Source of the DNA: Lepidodermella squamata
Lineage: Eukaryota > Gastrotricha
NCBI GenBank assembly: GCA_047495785.1
Contig: JBLDXI010000025.1
Span: 1,302,001 to 1,366,000, forward strand
DNA length: 64,000 nt
Direction of reading: 5' to 3'
Shown: positions 22,433-33,141 of the stretch, piece after piece
How positions within the stretch are numbered: the stretch's first letter is position 1
Layout of the letters: each line of letters begins with the position of its first letter
The notes under the pieces: model-generated
Database searches by the model: none
The model's input: the letters and a program-made list of their open reading frames with translations, nothing else
What the model was told of the DNA's origin: nothing
Program-made: the position numbers and the translations under genes

Positions 22433-23376
22433 TTACCATCTAAAAGATAATAAGAGCATGCTGTAGACTATTCCTGCCCAGTCATTGGCAAAACATGAGG
22501 CGCTATTCTGCAGTAAAAAAGTTGGTTCGTGGCAATAAATGTCCTCAGCAGTGATATTATCCATTCTCGCGTCGTTACAGTCATTCGTGCAGCATGAACA
22601 GTACTTCTCCACGAAAATCGGCTGGTCCACTTGCTTGTAGGCTGTTGTTCCGCAACCGTAGGGCGTTACGTTAGAAGAACCACCCCATGTGAACTCACGA
22701 CGATTTCCATACCGAGCAGATAATTTCTAGAATAAACTTAGCATTGGTATCACGATAATTAAGAATTTAATCCTTACAAAACAATGCTCCTTTTCCGTAA
22801 CTGGGGCGAAAATTATTGTTGACTCGTTAATGTATTGATCCGGGCCCTGTAAATCCATGTTTAGGAATAATATAGATTTTTAGAGCAAAAGGCTAACCGT
22901 GGAGAGAATGCAGCTTTTAGTGAAAACAGGATCATCGTTACATTGATCGTCGAGCGAGTCGTCGTTACACATTTCGCCGCAGCATGAGCAGAAGGAAATA
23001 TGGCGATATGAGTAGTTGCTTTCCTTTGAAATGCGAGTTTCTTCGACCCCCTCGCCGCATTTGAGTTGATACCGCTCGAAACTGCCCTCCAAACAACCCC
23101 ACTGATAGACGATCAGCGTTCGATTTTCGGGGTCATCGTTCAGGTACTTCATGACCCTCGCTTTCTAAAGCAGAAATTAGAAAAGCTGAGAAAAAATTAG
23201 GTTGAACTTACCACGCAAACGGCAAATTCTGACTTGCATTCGCTGATTTTACTAGCATCAGGTAATTTTTCCGAGCTTCCTTTGAAGTGGAAACATTTTA
23301 TTTTCTCATATCCAGAGACAAATATGAAAAAGCCAAGCCCAACGAGTATTAGAGCTGAAAATTTGCAGGCAATCAT
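22433..23376 (-). CDS. LYL9: two-module Ly6-like protein, probable GPI anchor
   Basis: Exons 23212-23376, 22898-23164, 22778-22846 and 22433-22726 (264 aa). Start at 23376 (MIACKFSALILVGLG) is preferred; an in-frame ATG at 23411 would lengthen the signal region. Module A: KCFHF, QWGC, KCGE, CSCCGEMCN, DDQC. Module B: APVTEKEHCF, TWGGSS, CSCCTNDCN, with Thr for the signature Gly. The intron after module A uses a GTTAGC donor. The C-terminus is short: after the last module Cys come about 30 residues ending in GIVYSMLLLSFRW. Confidence 0.82.
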
Positions 23377-23509
23377 TGATGGCGAGTAAGCTAGGTTGAA
23401 AATTACTCTCATTAGGCGCAAAACCTCCGATGCTCACGCAACACATGGCCTGTTCTTCGAGCGAAAATCACTCAACACTTTCATTTTAGGCGTTCTATTT
23501 TATTTATTA

Positions 23510-24449
23510 TCACGAAAAATAGGCCACCAGTATTGGAATAGCAATGAACGCATTTTCATGCGTATTAGTCCTTGCATTGTTCATCGAACAGCGCTTGCTT
23601 TTTATGTCCACAAAATCCATCGCCGGGCCATTGCATTCATTTCCGCAACACGGGCAGTAATTTCCATGATGCGAAGTTTTGTTACCGGTTTTAACGATAC
23701 CTTGATTACATTTAAGCAAATTTAAAGAAGTTGCCGACCATTCGTACTCGACGCGACCTCCCATAAACCGAGCTGTTTTCTATTAAAAAATGTTAAATGT
23801 TGTAGTTTGGACTAAATATTATGTAAAAACCTACCAAACAGTGTTGATTTGGCAGGACTTTTGCCGTCATGGCTGTTGAAGTGTTGAGAACTGGCTCAGT
23901 GCTCTTAAAAGTCATCAATGTTACTGGAATCAAAATAAGAAGCTCAAAACTCACTGAATGGAAGTAGCACTTCTTATGTGACGTGAATTTCGGCGATTCG
24001 TTACACTTTTTGTCCATGTTAGCTCCGTTGCAGATACTGCCGCAGCACGTGCAAATCGAACGATGATTGAGAACATTTTCATGAACTGAAGACGTAAGCT
24101 CCAAGTTATCGCCGCATTGAATGTGGGCTAGCTCTAGGGCAAATGGAAGGCCAGTGCTGATACAACCCCAGTGAAAGTGAAATTTAACTGCAAGTATTTC
24201 GTTCGCATCACCTAGGAGTATCTCTGAAACCCTCATTTTCTATGGAAAAAAGCTGAATTAAAGAATGTAACTTACTAACCCAGCACTTACGTAACAAACA
24301 TCGTGCGGGGATAAGCATTCGACTGCTTCGGCATTTTTCCCAATGGCGCTTACATATTTGTGCGCATCCTTGGAAGAAAAACACTTCAGCCCACATGATA
24401 ATGGAAAGATTCCTGCTAAAATCACGTAAATTTCAACAAACTGTCTCAT
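23510..24449 (-). CDS. LYL10: two-module Ly6-like protein, probable GPI anchor
   Basis: Exons 24291-24449, 23955-24239, 23835-23903 and 23510-23779 (260 aa). The 51-bp intron between exons 2 and 3 is a multiple of three without stops, so the frame reads through it. Signal peptide MRQFVEIYVILAGIF. Module A: KCFSS, HWGC, QCGD, CTCCGSICN. Module B: LPNQHCL, YEWSA, CPCCGNECNGPAMD. The linker exon has lost the usual PIT motif. Hydrophobic C-terminus FIAIPILVAYFS. It ends about 130 bp upstream of the LYL9 start. Confidence 0.82.
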
Positions 24450-24646
24450 GATAGTTTGTTATTTATGATACCGGTCCATGCGCTTATTTGAAGACAGCCT
24501 TATTTGATTATTATAGACGCCCTATAATTGTTTACGTTCGTGGCGCGAGATAATTTGGCTCGGAGCTTTATTTCAGTCTCGTCCTATCCACAGAGCGGTA
24601 TATTCACAAAGCGGAAAATCGATACAAGCGGAAATAGGTCTGGTTT

Positions 24647-25692
24647 TCAATAGACTAAATAAAACAGCGCAATGCCAATTATGACTTCATAAGTTGCAGG
24701 GTTGTGTAGAGCTGCTCTTGAAATTTTCGGGCAGACATCGCTGTGAGTGGAGAATATATCAAGACGGTCATCATTACAGTCATTCCCGCAGCAGGAACAT
24801 GTTTTTTCTCTGAACGAGTGCGTCAAGAGTTTCGAAGACGTTCCGCATTTCTCTGTTGCGATAGTTGATGCGCCCCATTTGTAGATTCCTCGATCGTCTT
24901 GCTCGACGTAAGATTTCTGTGAAGTATATTGTTAAATCAGATTGTTTGCAGTAGCAAAGTATCAAAATTACGTAGCACTGTTCGTATTCAGTAACTGGTG
25001 CCGTTACCGCCAAAGTTTGATCCAATTGAGCATTCTCATCCTGGTAAAAATGAGTTACAAGTTACAATAAAGGTGTGTGGAAAGGGGCCTTCGGTTAGCA
25101 TAGCTTTCAAAGGACAATTGAGTCTTTATTATGGATTTCCTTAGATGAAAGCTGAAAGTTGAATTTCGGAGCTGTAATGTGTTAAAATCCTTATTAAATT
25201 CAATGCAGTTGCCACTTACCAAATGTATCTTGCATTTCTTTGTGAATTTCGGCGAATCATTGCACATTTCATCCATTTTCTTGTTATTGCACCACTCGCC
25301 GCAGCAGGTGCAGATCGATGTATGCTCGTAAGTTGAAGCACCCTGGGCCGCAAATCCCGTCATTTCTATGCGATCCCCGCAGGTAAAGCTGGTATGCTTA
25401 TCGCCGCTCACCTCATCTTCGATACAGCGCCAGTTGTAGTGAATCGATTCAATCTCTTGTGCGTTTTGCCGGGAAATTTCCATGACCCGAACTTTCTGAA
25501 ACAATTTTATGATAATAAATAAGTATATTATTTTAATAGGAAACTAACCCCGCAAACTGAATGTCTATTAAGGCAGGCCGCTTTCTTAGATTCTCGAGGT
25601 AAAATCCCATTTGTCGACTGGGCTTGGAAGCACTGAGCAGAAATACCCTGGACAAAACTAACCAAAAATAATGTCGGAACAATGCAATACAT
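24647..25692 (-). CDS. LYL11: two-module Ly6-like protein, probable GPI anchor
   Basis: Exons 25549-25692, 25220-25495, 24972-25040 and 24647-24916 (252 aa). The last exon has no internal Met-initiated long frame, but reads KSYVEQDDRGIYKWGAS then CSCCGNDCNDDRLD and ends in the hydrophobic VIIGIALFYLVY. Module A: QCFQAQ, NWRC, TCGD, CTCCGEWCN, KKC. Module B linker: APVTEYEQCY. The second intron (25041-25219, 179 bp) is the longest in the family. The first donor is GTTAGT. Confidence 0.8.
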
Positions 25693-25882
25693 TTTTTATA
25701 TCGATGAAACCGCAAAAAATGGAAAAGTCTCAAAAAAACAGCCGACAATTTATTTTAATGATACCTAATTTGCATTTTGTCGCATAGAACATGCCCGGCA
25801 GTTTACTTAACTATTGTCTAATGGAATTTTTTCTGCATTTTTTAACAAAAAATAACTTATATAAAACAGACACATAAATTTG

Positions 25883-26907
25883 TTAAACTATGAGAGCGGC
25901 AAAGAGTAGTAGCCAGGCTGTGCTGAGAAGAGAATTGATTCGCATAGCTGAATTAATGCAAAATCGACTTCGAACATCGATCTTGTTCATCGCATGTCCG
26001 TTGCATTCACTGCCGCAGCATGTGCAAAAGTTGCCGTAACTTCCATCCGTCGATCTCGAGCTGCTGTTTGTCACGACTCCTTCGTCGCAGAGAAGATTAC
26101 CATGAAGACTGCTGGCAAACCACTCGTATTCAACCAACGCGCCAGCCTCTGTCATGTACTTTCGCGAAGATTTCTGTGAAATACCAAGTTTGATGCATAT
26201 AAGGTACAAATCATAGATAGTTTACCACACAATGCTGCTTAGCAGTGACTGGAACTTTGGCTGCCGTTTTCTCGTTCAATTTAGCCTTGTTCGTCTGAAA
26301 AATGAGGAATATTCAAAATAAAATGGCTATAGGAATGATTCGTCATGAATTTTCGTATAGAAGGGATAGCTGTAGAAATGAATTCGGCGATTTCATACCG
26401 AGTCAACGTAGCATTTCATCGTAGTATTGAAATCCGGATGTTCCTCGCACTCGCCATCCAAATCTTCATCGTTACACAAATGTCCACAGCAAGTGCAAAT
26501 CGACTTGTGGTAATAGATGTTGAGCTTCTTCGGCGCTTTCGCTGTTTTCTCAATCGTATTGCCGCATTTGATAAACGGAGTCGTCGGACCAAGGGGGAGA
26601 CAGCCCCAGGTGAAGTAAATCTTCGACGTCAAAACGTGACCAGAAGCTGTTAGAATTAGCTCTGCAGTTCTCGTTTTCTGTAAAAATATATTTTTTCCTA
26701 AAGTCTAACGATTTCCCTGCAACTTACGTAGCAAATCGCATGGGGAGTTTTGCATGATGTATTCTTGGCATCGACCGGAAAGTCGCCCTCAACTTTTGGC
26801 CATTTATTCGAGTAACAGTGAACGTCCTCAGCCGCGAAACTCGTTTCTGTTACATGTAATAACGCCAGTAATAACAAGAAAATTCTTGCTCTCGGTTTTT
26901 CAGCCAT
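25883..26907 (-). CDS. LYL12: two-module Ly6-like protein, probable GPI anchor
   Basis: Exons 26728-26907, 26399-26677, 26226-26294 and 25883-26173 (272 aa). Signal peptide from MAEKPRARIFLLLLALL. Module A: HCYSNK, TWGC, KCGN, CTCCGHLCN. Module B: VPVTAKQHCV, YEWFASS, CTCCGSECNGHAMN. C-terminus LLSTAWLLLFAALIV is hydrophobic to the stop. Module B resembles LYL10 (ECNG.AM). Confidence 0.83.
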
Positions 26908-27186
26908 CTCACAGTATAACTGTCAGGTAAGCGCTATCGCATTTAGATGTAATCATTACTGCGGATATATTTTTTTGTCTGTTTACATTTCTGCCACGTT
27001 CGTACGCGCAGCGCCAGCAAAACATTATTCCCGCCAATAGTTTTAAACAAAGGAAGCAGTCACTACATAGATACAGAGCTCATCATAAATCACTTACGAT
27101 ATTTAATTGCAGAATGATTTCTTTATTGCTTTTCGCATGATTTAATCAAACCGGGAAGATCGTAAATAAAAAGTCGAAAATAGGTT

Positions 27187-28149
27187 TTAACAACAAGGAA
27201 TTATTAGGCGAAAAGTGGCAATGAAGGGTAGCCCAATTGTGATTATTGAATGAATGAATGTACTGGTAGCTGCGCCAGCAAGAGACGAGGATATCCTACA
27301 AAAATGATCACTCGCTGTTATTCCGTCCATTGTTGAGTCGTTACACTCATTGCCGCAGCATGTGCAAGTCTTCTCGACGAAAGTGTTGACCTGAGAATAG
27401 GACATTTCGCTACAATTTCTTGCGGCAATTGATGAGGAGCCCCATTTATATACAACAGATCCTCTATCACTTCGAACTTTTTTCTAAAATAAAGAAATTA
27501 GGTTTAGCTCAAAAGTCAGCCCCAAATCGAAAGTCTTACATAGCAATGTTCATTAGCCGTAGCGGGAGCTGAAATTGCTTTCGTTAGGTTTAAAACAGGA
27601 TCATAGGCCTTAATTGAGAGAATATTTATTTCTGAAATTAGTAAACGAATTTTAGACTCACGGAGTAAATTTTGCATCTTTTCGTGAATTCGAGGTATCC
27701 AATACATTGGCTATCCATATCCTCACCATTGCACATATCTCCGCAGCAAGAACAGATTGAAATATGGTCGTAACTTTCAGCTTCGGTTGTTGTAATTGAG
27801 GTCTTCTCAACTTGCTCGCCGCAGTGGAAAACTGGCGCATTCATCTCCCAGCAGGTCCATCTGTACCAGACCTCAATCGACAAACCCGGGTCGCTTCGGT
27901 CCATTACTAAAGTCCGGACTTTCTAAAAAGAGTATCCATAGATTTGAGATTTCTAAATGAACAAGTTCTTACAGCACAAACTGCATATTGGGTTGCGCAA
28001 TATTTCTCCTCGGCATCATAAGGCAGCAGACCGTCACCATTATTTTGAGCAAAGTAGCAGCGAAGTCTGCAAGTAACGCCACGTAGCAACTGAAAAGCGA
28101 TGAATGAAACGGTGATTAAAACAAAATTTCTCGCAAACATCTGATGCAT
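27187..28149 (-). CDS. LYL13: two-module Ly6-like protein, probable GPI anchor
   Basis: Exons 27973-28149, 27662-27922, 27540-27608 and 27187-27483 (267 aa). Start at 28149 (MHQMFARNFVLITVSF), with a second Met three codons on. Module A: RCYFAQ, RWTCWEM, HCGE, CSCCGDMCN, KRC. Module B: APATANEHCY, YKWGSSS, CTCCGNECN. Hydrophobic C-terminus (IITIGLPFIATFRLIIPCC) ends in two Cys that could be removed with a GPI signal or be lipidated. It is the last tail-less member before the GPCR gene. Confidence 0.82.
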
Positions 28150-28475
28150 TATGGCATTTCAAGTATAGGAAATAATAATCAGTGCAGATATGCATACATA
28201 TGTTGGCACGCTTGTTGCCCGGCCTGCGGCACCTTGGCGCGTAACATCAATATTAGGTAGCAGATGAAAGCTGATGGCTGCTTATGTATAGATCAATCGG
28301 CGCATCAGCCGTAAACATTACTGACAAGACTGTTACTGTTTTTTCTGTATTTCCCGGCTTGATGATTATTCACTTACTCAATAAACGACTTGTACGAGGA
28401 GTCTATTTTGGCAAAACTAATGAGCTTTGTACTGAATCAACCAACGCTAAGATTTATTCACGGCAAAATATGAAT

Positions 28476-30747
28476 TCAAGAGAGGAGCGATTGTAGAATA
28501 ATAGGTAGGAAAACGGCAAAAAATACCGTGGAATGAGCGAAAATTAACAGTCCGAACGACCAAACAGCGTTAACCCATACTTGCTGATCAAGAGATATTG
28601 ATAGACCAATCGTCGCAAGGAAAATGAAAGCCGCATTCATAGTGCCGTATTTGAGCGCAATGAGATCATGCCTCAATTCTTGCGACACTTGGGCGCTTCT
28701 CGTTAGCAGAACTCGCACTAAAATGCTGAGGATTGCCGCGAAATTTATCGCACCGATGGAGATGGTCCAGTAAAATTGGCTGTTTGATCGGCATTGGCTG
28801 GTTTTTACGGCGTAGTATGAGTCTAAAACCTCGTCAAAAGACTCAGAACTTTGTTTAGTCTCGTTTACAGGCCTGTCAGCCATCATCCAAACAAAACAGA
28901 TCCCAAACGTCAATACTAGCACAGAAAAATTGATAAATCGATTGCTTGACACGTGTGATCTTATGGGGACGACTGTCTTTGAAGATTTTCTTCTAACCTT
29001 TAACATAGCCGATGATACTCTGGATAGGAACATGCCGGTTGCCGAGCTGATCATCGTGCTTTTGAAGACTCTTAATGCTGAAATGGTTAGAGATATTCCA
29101 ATCGAAACTAAGATGAATATGAATGGGCAGGTTACGTCGGAATTTCGAATTTGAAACAAAACTGAGGCTACATCTGTAACTAAGGTACCTGGCAAAAGAA
29201 TAACTAACAATTTCTTCTCCTTACTTCGTGGCATCTTAAATGTCGATTTGTAGATCAAAACACCGGCTATTACCGATAATTTACCGAGTGTAACCAAACC
29301 AATAATGATCCAGAACAAAATCGTCGAAGTTTCTGTGGAGTCAATAATCAACACTATGGACAGGTCTTTCGGGGGCCTCCCATTCCGAGTGGTCCAAATT
29401 ATGTCAGATAGCTGAACCAATTTGTGTTTCGAAGGGTCCGTAGAATCCGTCGGGTCTTTAAGTGGATACCAAGTCATAACTAGGTCTTTCTGCGTGCCGT
29501 TAATCCATTGGTTGATGTATACTATCTTACTGTCCCGTTCAAGGCGTTCTGAAAAATCCATGTTGTCGAAAAGCGACTCCATTTTGACGATCGAGGTACT
29601 GTGATTCGTGACTTTCATCACGACATCTGGGTGACGTGAAAAATCAGCCAATGTGAGGTTTGAGGTGTTGCGTAGTAGCTTTTCGGCAGTATCAAGTGCA
29701 AGCAAGGCATGCTGCATTGCATCGTGGCAGTTAAATCTCACCGAGTACTCCTGGCCCTGGTCATTATTTGTCATTACATTCAGCCTTCTATCGAATTCCT
29801 CAATGCTGTAACCGAGAGATATAGCTTTTGACCTGTTTGAAGACTCGCTAATCTCGCCTATCCTGAACGATATGTCCAGTTGTTGGATAAAGTCATTCCT
29901 TGAGCAATTACGTGGCAGGTCCATGGTCATGGCGTCGATGAGAGGTGCTATGAACAGAAAAACGTATTGTGAACCTCTAATCCCGGCAAAATAGGCTTCG
30001 CATAGAAATTTAGCGATGGATGGAGGGTCTTGAATAGTTACGATGAGAATTCTAACTTTGGACATCTTGATAGGGGCCATGAATTCTGAATTGAAATCAT
30101 CAGAAGCCCCGTTGAATAGTACGTCAAGTCCAGCTTTTTCCGCAGCAACTGAAACAAATGGTCCATAAGGAGGTAGTCGTGTTGAGATGACCAAACCGAT
30201 CTATACGGATAAATAAACGTAGCGAAAATTAGTTTTGGTGAAAAATACTCACCTGGCGCCATTTCCCAATCTCCTTCGCGAAGAGCATGAATTCGATAAC
30301 CATCAACTCTGCCGGGCGTGCGACTCGATATAAATTGGGGAAAGCGAAGCGATTCGCAGTGAAAAGTGCCCCGCCACATCGCGTTGAGATTTGAACATAG
30401 TTTAGACCACGTGCTATCGCAGCAATATTCTGGCAAGCGTTCATCGGCCCAACAATAATGGGCGCCTTCCTATTTGCCGTATTTCCGTCAAACGCTATCA
30501 AATTGCGAACCCCTGCAATCGTTTGTGCCCCCTCGTCAGCGTACTGAGCTGACAAAATATAGTCAGGTAGAATGAATGGGTTGGCATTGACCGCATCCAC
30601 AGCGATTTGCATCCCTGACGAACAGATCTTGCCATTTAAGGGGCTTGCGCCAGTTCGAGGAACAAGAGCAAGAATTGTCAAATTAAGCTTTAAGCTGGTA
30701 GCGGAATTCGTAGCAAAGAGGATACACAGAATTAACCTTAGACACAT
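28476..30747 (-). CDS. Class C (GABA-B-like) G-protein-coupled receptor
   Basis: Two exons, 30253-30747 and 28476-30200, phase-0 intron of 52 bp (GTGAGT...TATAG), give 739 aa. Signal peptide MCLRLILCILFATNSATS. Residues about 20-400 resemble a periplasmic-binding-like ligand-binding domain (ANF receptor family): PLNGKICSSGMQIAVDAVNA, then FDGNTANRKAPIIVGPMNAC. The second half has seven hydrophobic segments starting with ILFWIIIGLVTLGKLSVIAG and ending with LLIFAHSTVFFAVFLPIIL. There is no Cys-rich linker, which favours the GABA-B branch over metabotropic-glutamate type. The cytoplasmic C-tail is almost absent, so the coiled coil used by GABA-B subunits to pair is missing. It lies in the LYL array in the same orientation. 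Ligand unknown. Confidence 0.83.
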
Positions 30748-31420
30748 CTCGGGGTCAAAAAAGACTCGAAAGAAATGTTGAACACCTCCGATTTTTTATT
30801 TGTCATCTTCCATACATTCTTAAGATCAGTTAAGAAATATTGATTTATTTATGTTTTCGCCTGACTCGGATAAATATAATTAGCAATATTGATGAAGCCT
30901 TCGTCACAAGAGGTTTTTGAGCTTTTTTAGAACTGATTTAGTACACGTTGTCGCTTTAAAGCTAGCGCGAAAAAACGGGTTCGATCAAATTCATTAGGAG
31001 AGGAGGATTTGTCAGTGCTGTAGTCGAATGATCAGCCATCTAGGAACGAATGAGCACAGGCACTAATGAACTGGACGCCCTAAAACTGCCTTGCGCACTC
31101 AAAGTAGTTTGAATGTTAGAATATGCAAAGTGCAAAAAGCGGTTGTCGATATCCAAAGGAACTCAACATTTCAACGTAGAACCTTTGTTCTGTCGATGTT
31201 CTGCCGAGGCCGTTCGATTTGAGCTGGAGTTATTGAACCCCAAACCTGATTCTAACTGTCAAAATTCTTCAGCTGCATGGCAACGAGCGGTCTATATCAA
31301 CAATTAAAGATCCCATGTAAACTATCCGTCAATTAAATCGAGTGAGACTTGAACCGTTCAGTCATTTCTTCAAAATAATTTAACGTCAATTGAATTTTTA
31401 TTCTATGGGCTGCAGCATCA
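30748..31420. other. Intergenic GPCR-LYL14
   Basis: No coding feature recognised; contains the GPCR promoter. A plus-strand ORF at 31113-31307 has no family feature. Confidence 0.45.
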
Positions 31421-32626
31421 TTATTGAAGGGGATTCATCATCTCAACCCTGTCGTCATTACCACCCGCCAACTGTCGCCGCAAGCGAAGAGCATAGAGTC
31501 TGAAACCATAAATATGAGATTTTAGAGAAGTTTCGGACATATACAACACACTTACCCCACGACGCCAAGTGAGCACAAGGCTACGAATAATAAAGAACCA
31601 AGAACTGCTCCTATGATGATTCCCAATTCATCACTAGGAGTCTCATTGGCATGAGTAGTTGTTTTTTCGGGATTTTCGGTGGGCGGGAGTGTTGTGTGCT
31701 CATCAGGGCTTTCAGAAGTTTGCGTAACAGGGCAATTCTGGTCGTCCAAAGTCATCGAGTCGTATTCATTTCCATTGCAACGATCTCCGCAACATGTGCA
31801 AACTTTTTCAATCATCGAAGCTTGATCTTTATACGCTGAAACTCCGCATTGGGGCGCGTTTATGCAGCCCCATGTGTAGCTATCTCCAACTTCAGGAATA
31901 CGCTGTCCAATTTTCTAGGTCAAAAAACATAGGATACTCTATCAAAGGTGCATAATGCATAACAGTTTCAAACCATGCACGCCTGAGATGAGGAACACTG
32001 AACCTGAGCTGCGTTAGCAGGAAGATTAGGGCTAATAGGAGTTCCGTCCTAGTATAAAGTCAGCATAAAAACCTTCAAGTTTTAAATAGCAAGGACTAAC
32101 ATCGGAATAGACAGATCCCGCATAGCAAGTTTTGTCAAAAACTGGCGGCTGGTTGCAGTCTTCATCCATCGTACTGTTATTACATTGTTCCCCGCAGCAA
32201 GTACACGCTCTGGAGTAGTAAACTGTAACCGGTCCGTCTGGCATAGCAGAACCTTGCGTGATTTCAAGGTGATCGCCGCACTGAACGTTGAGCAAAGCGT
32301 CGTAGGCTGGGCCGATTGGAGCACAGGTCCATTCCCATTTGACTCCATAACTTTCAACGCCGTTAATAATTTCGCTGTATCTCGTATAGATTTTCTGAAA
32401 AAATGTTAGTTTCAATTGTCTATTAGAATTCCTATTAGAGGCTCACCATGCACAAATCGTTCTCTGACTGACAGTCCTCGAGGGGAGCATCTTGCGGTAG
32501 TGAATGCCGACCAGTTTCATTCAGCGCAACTTCGTCTTGATATGAGTAGCATTTCTTGCCTGAAATCTGCTGAAAAGACAGTGCGATTACAACTGAAAAA
32601 CAAAACGCCAGCTCGAATTGGACCAT
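31421..32626 (-). CDS. LYL14: two-module Ly6-like membrane protein with cytoplasmic tail
   Basis: Exons 32447-32626, 32101-32394, 31974-32048, 31556-31914 and 31421-31499 (328 aa). Signal peptide MVQFELAFCFSVVIALSF. Module A: KCYSYQ, LPQDA, WTC, QCGD, CTCCGEQCN. Module B is unusually complete: the linking exon keeps LPANAAQVQC like exon 1, and exon 4 has TWGC and CTCCGDRCN, so B still looks like A. Stalk with PTENPEKTTTH; helix IIIGAVLGSLLFVALCSLGV; phase-2 intron; tail YALRLRRQLAGGNDDRVE. Exon 2 most likely ends at a GTTAGT donor. GATA site CTTATCT at 32700-32706. Confidence 0.83.
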
Positions 32627-33141
32627 TTTGAATCAATTATTAACTGAAATACGTTTTTTTATAGATTCTACATCAAATGAGTACTTTGCATTGCTGTGTC
32701 TTATCTGTCTCCTTCGTGCGTTATCTTTCGTTTTCTTGTTTCTTTTCTTGGGTAAGCTGATAGATATTACTAGTTGCGGATAACTCATCTGGCATGGTCG
32801 CGGCGTCGAATGTAGCCACTTATTTAGGCCTCGGCTTCTGGGTTTATCTCAAGAAACGATCTATCAGCGTGGAGGTTGACGCGTCAACATTTGAAGGCAG
32901 CCCCAGCAGGCTTAAAGCGAAGATTTCTGGGCTGAGGTAACGTGAACTGTCCTCTTCTGGATATTATGGCTCCTTAATCTTTGATAAAAATAAAATAAAT
33001 AAATGGTAGCTTATATTGCAACGATGCCCCAAATAATGCGGTGGGTGATGCAGTAGTCTTTTGCGGACAATCCATAGTCTCCATAGTTAGGCAATAACTC
33101 ATTTCTTGCCATCTTTATTAAAAACATTAGGCCAAATACAT
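32627..33141. other. Intergenic LYL14-LYL15
   Basis: Holds the LYL14 promoter (TTATCT motifs near 32700-32730). No gene seen. Confidence 0.45.
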
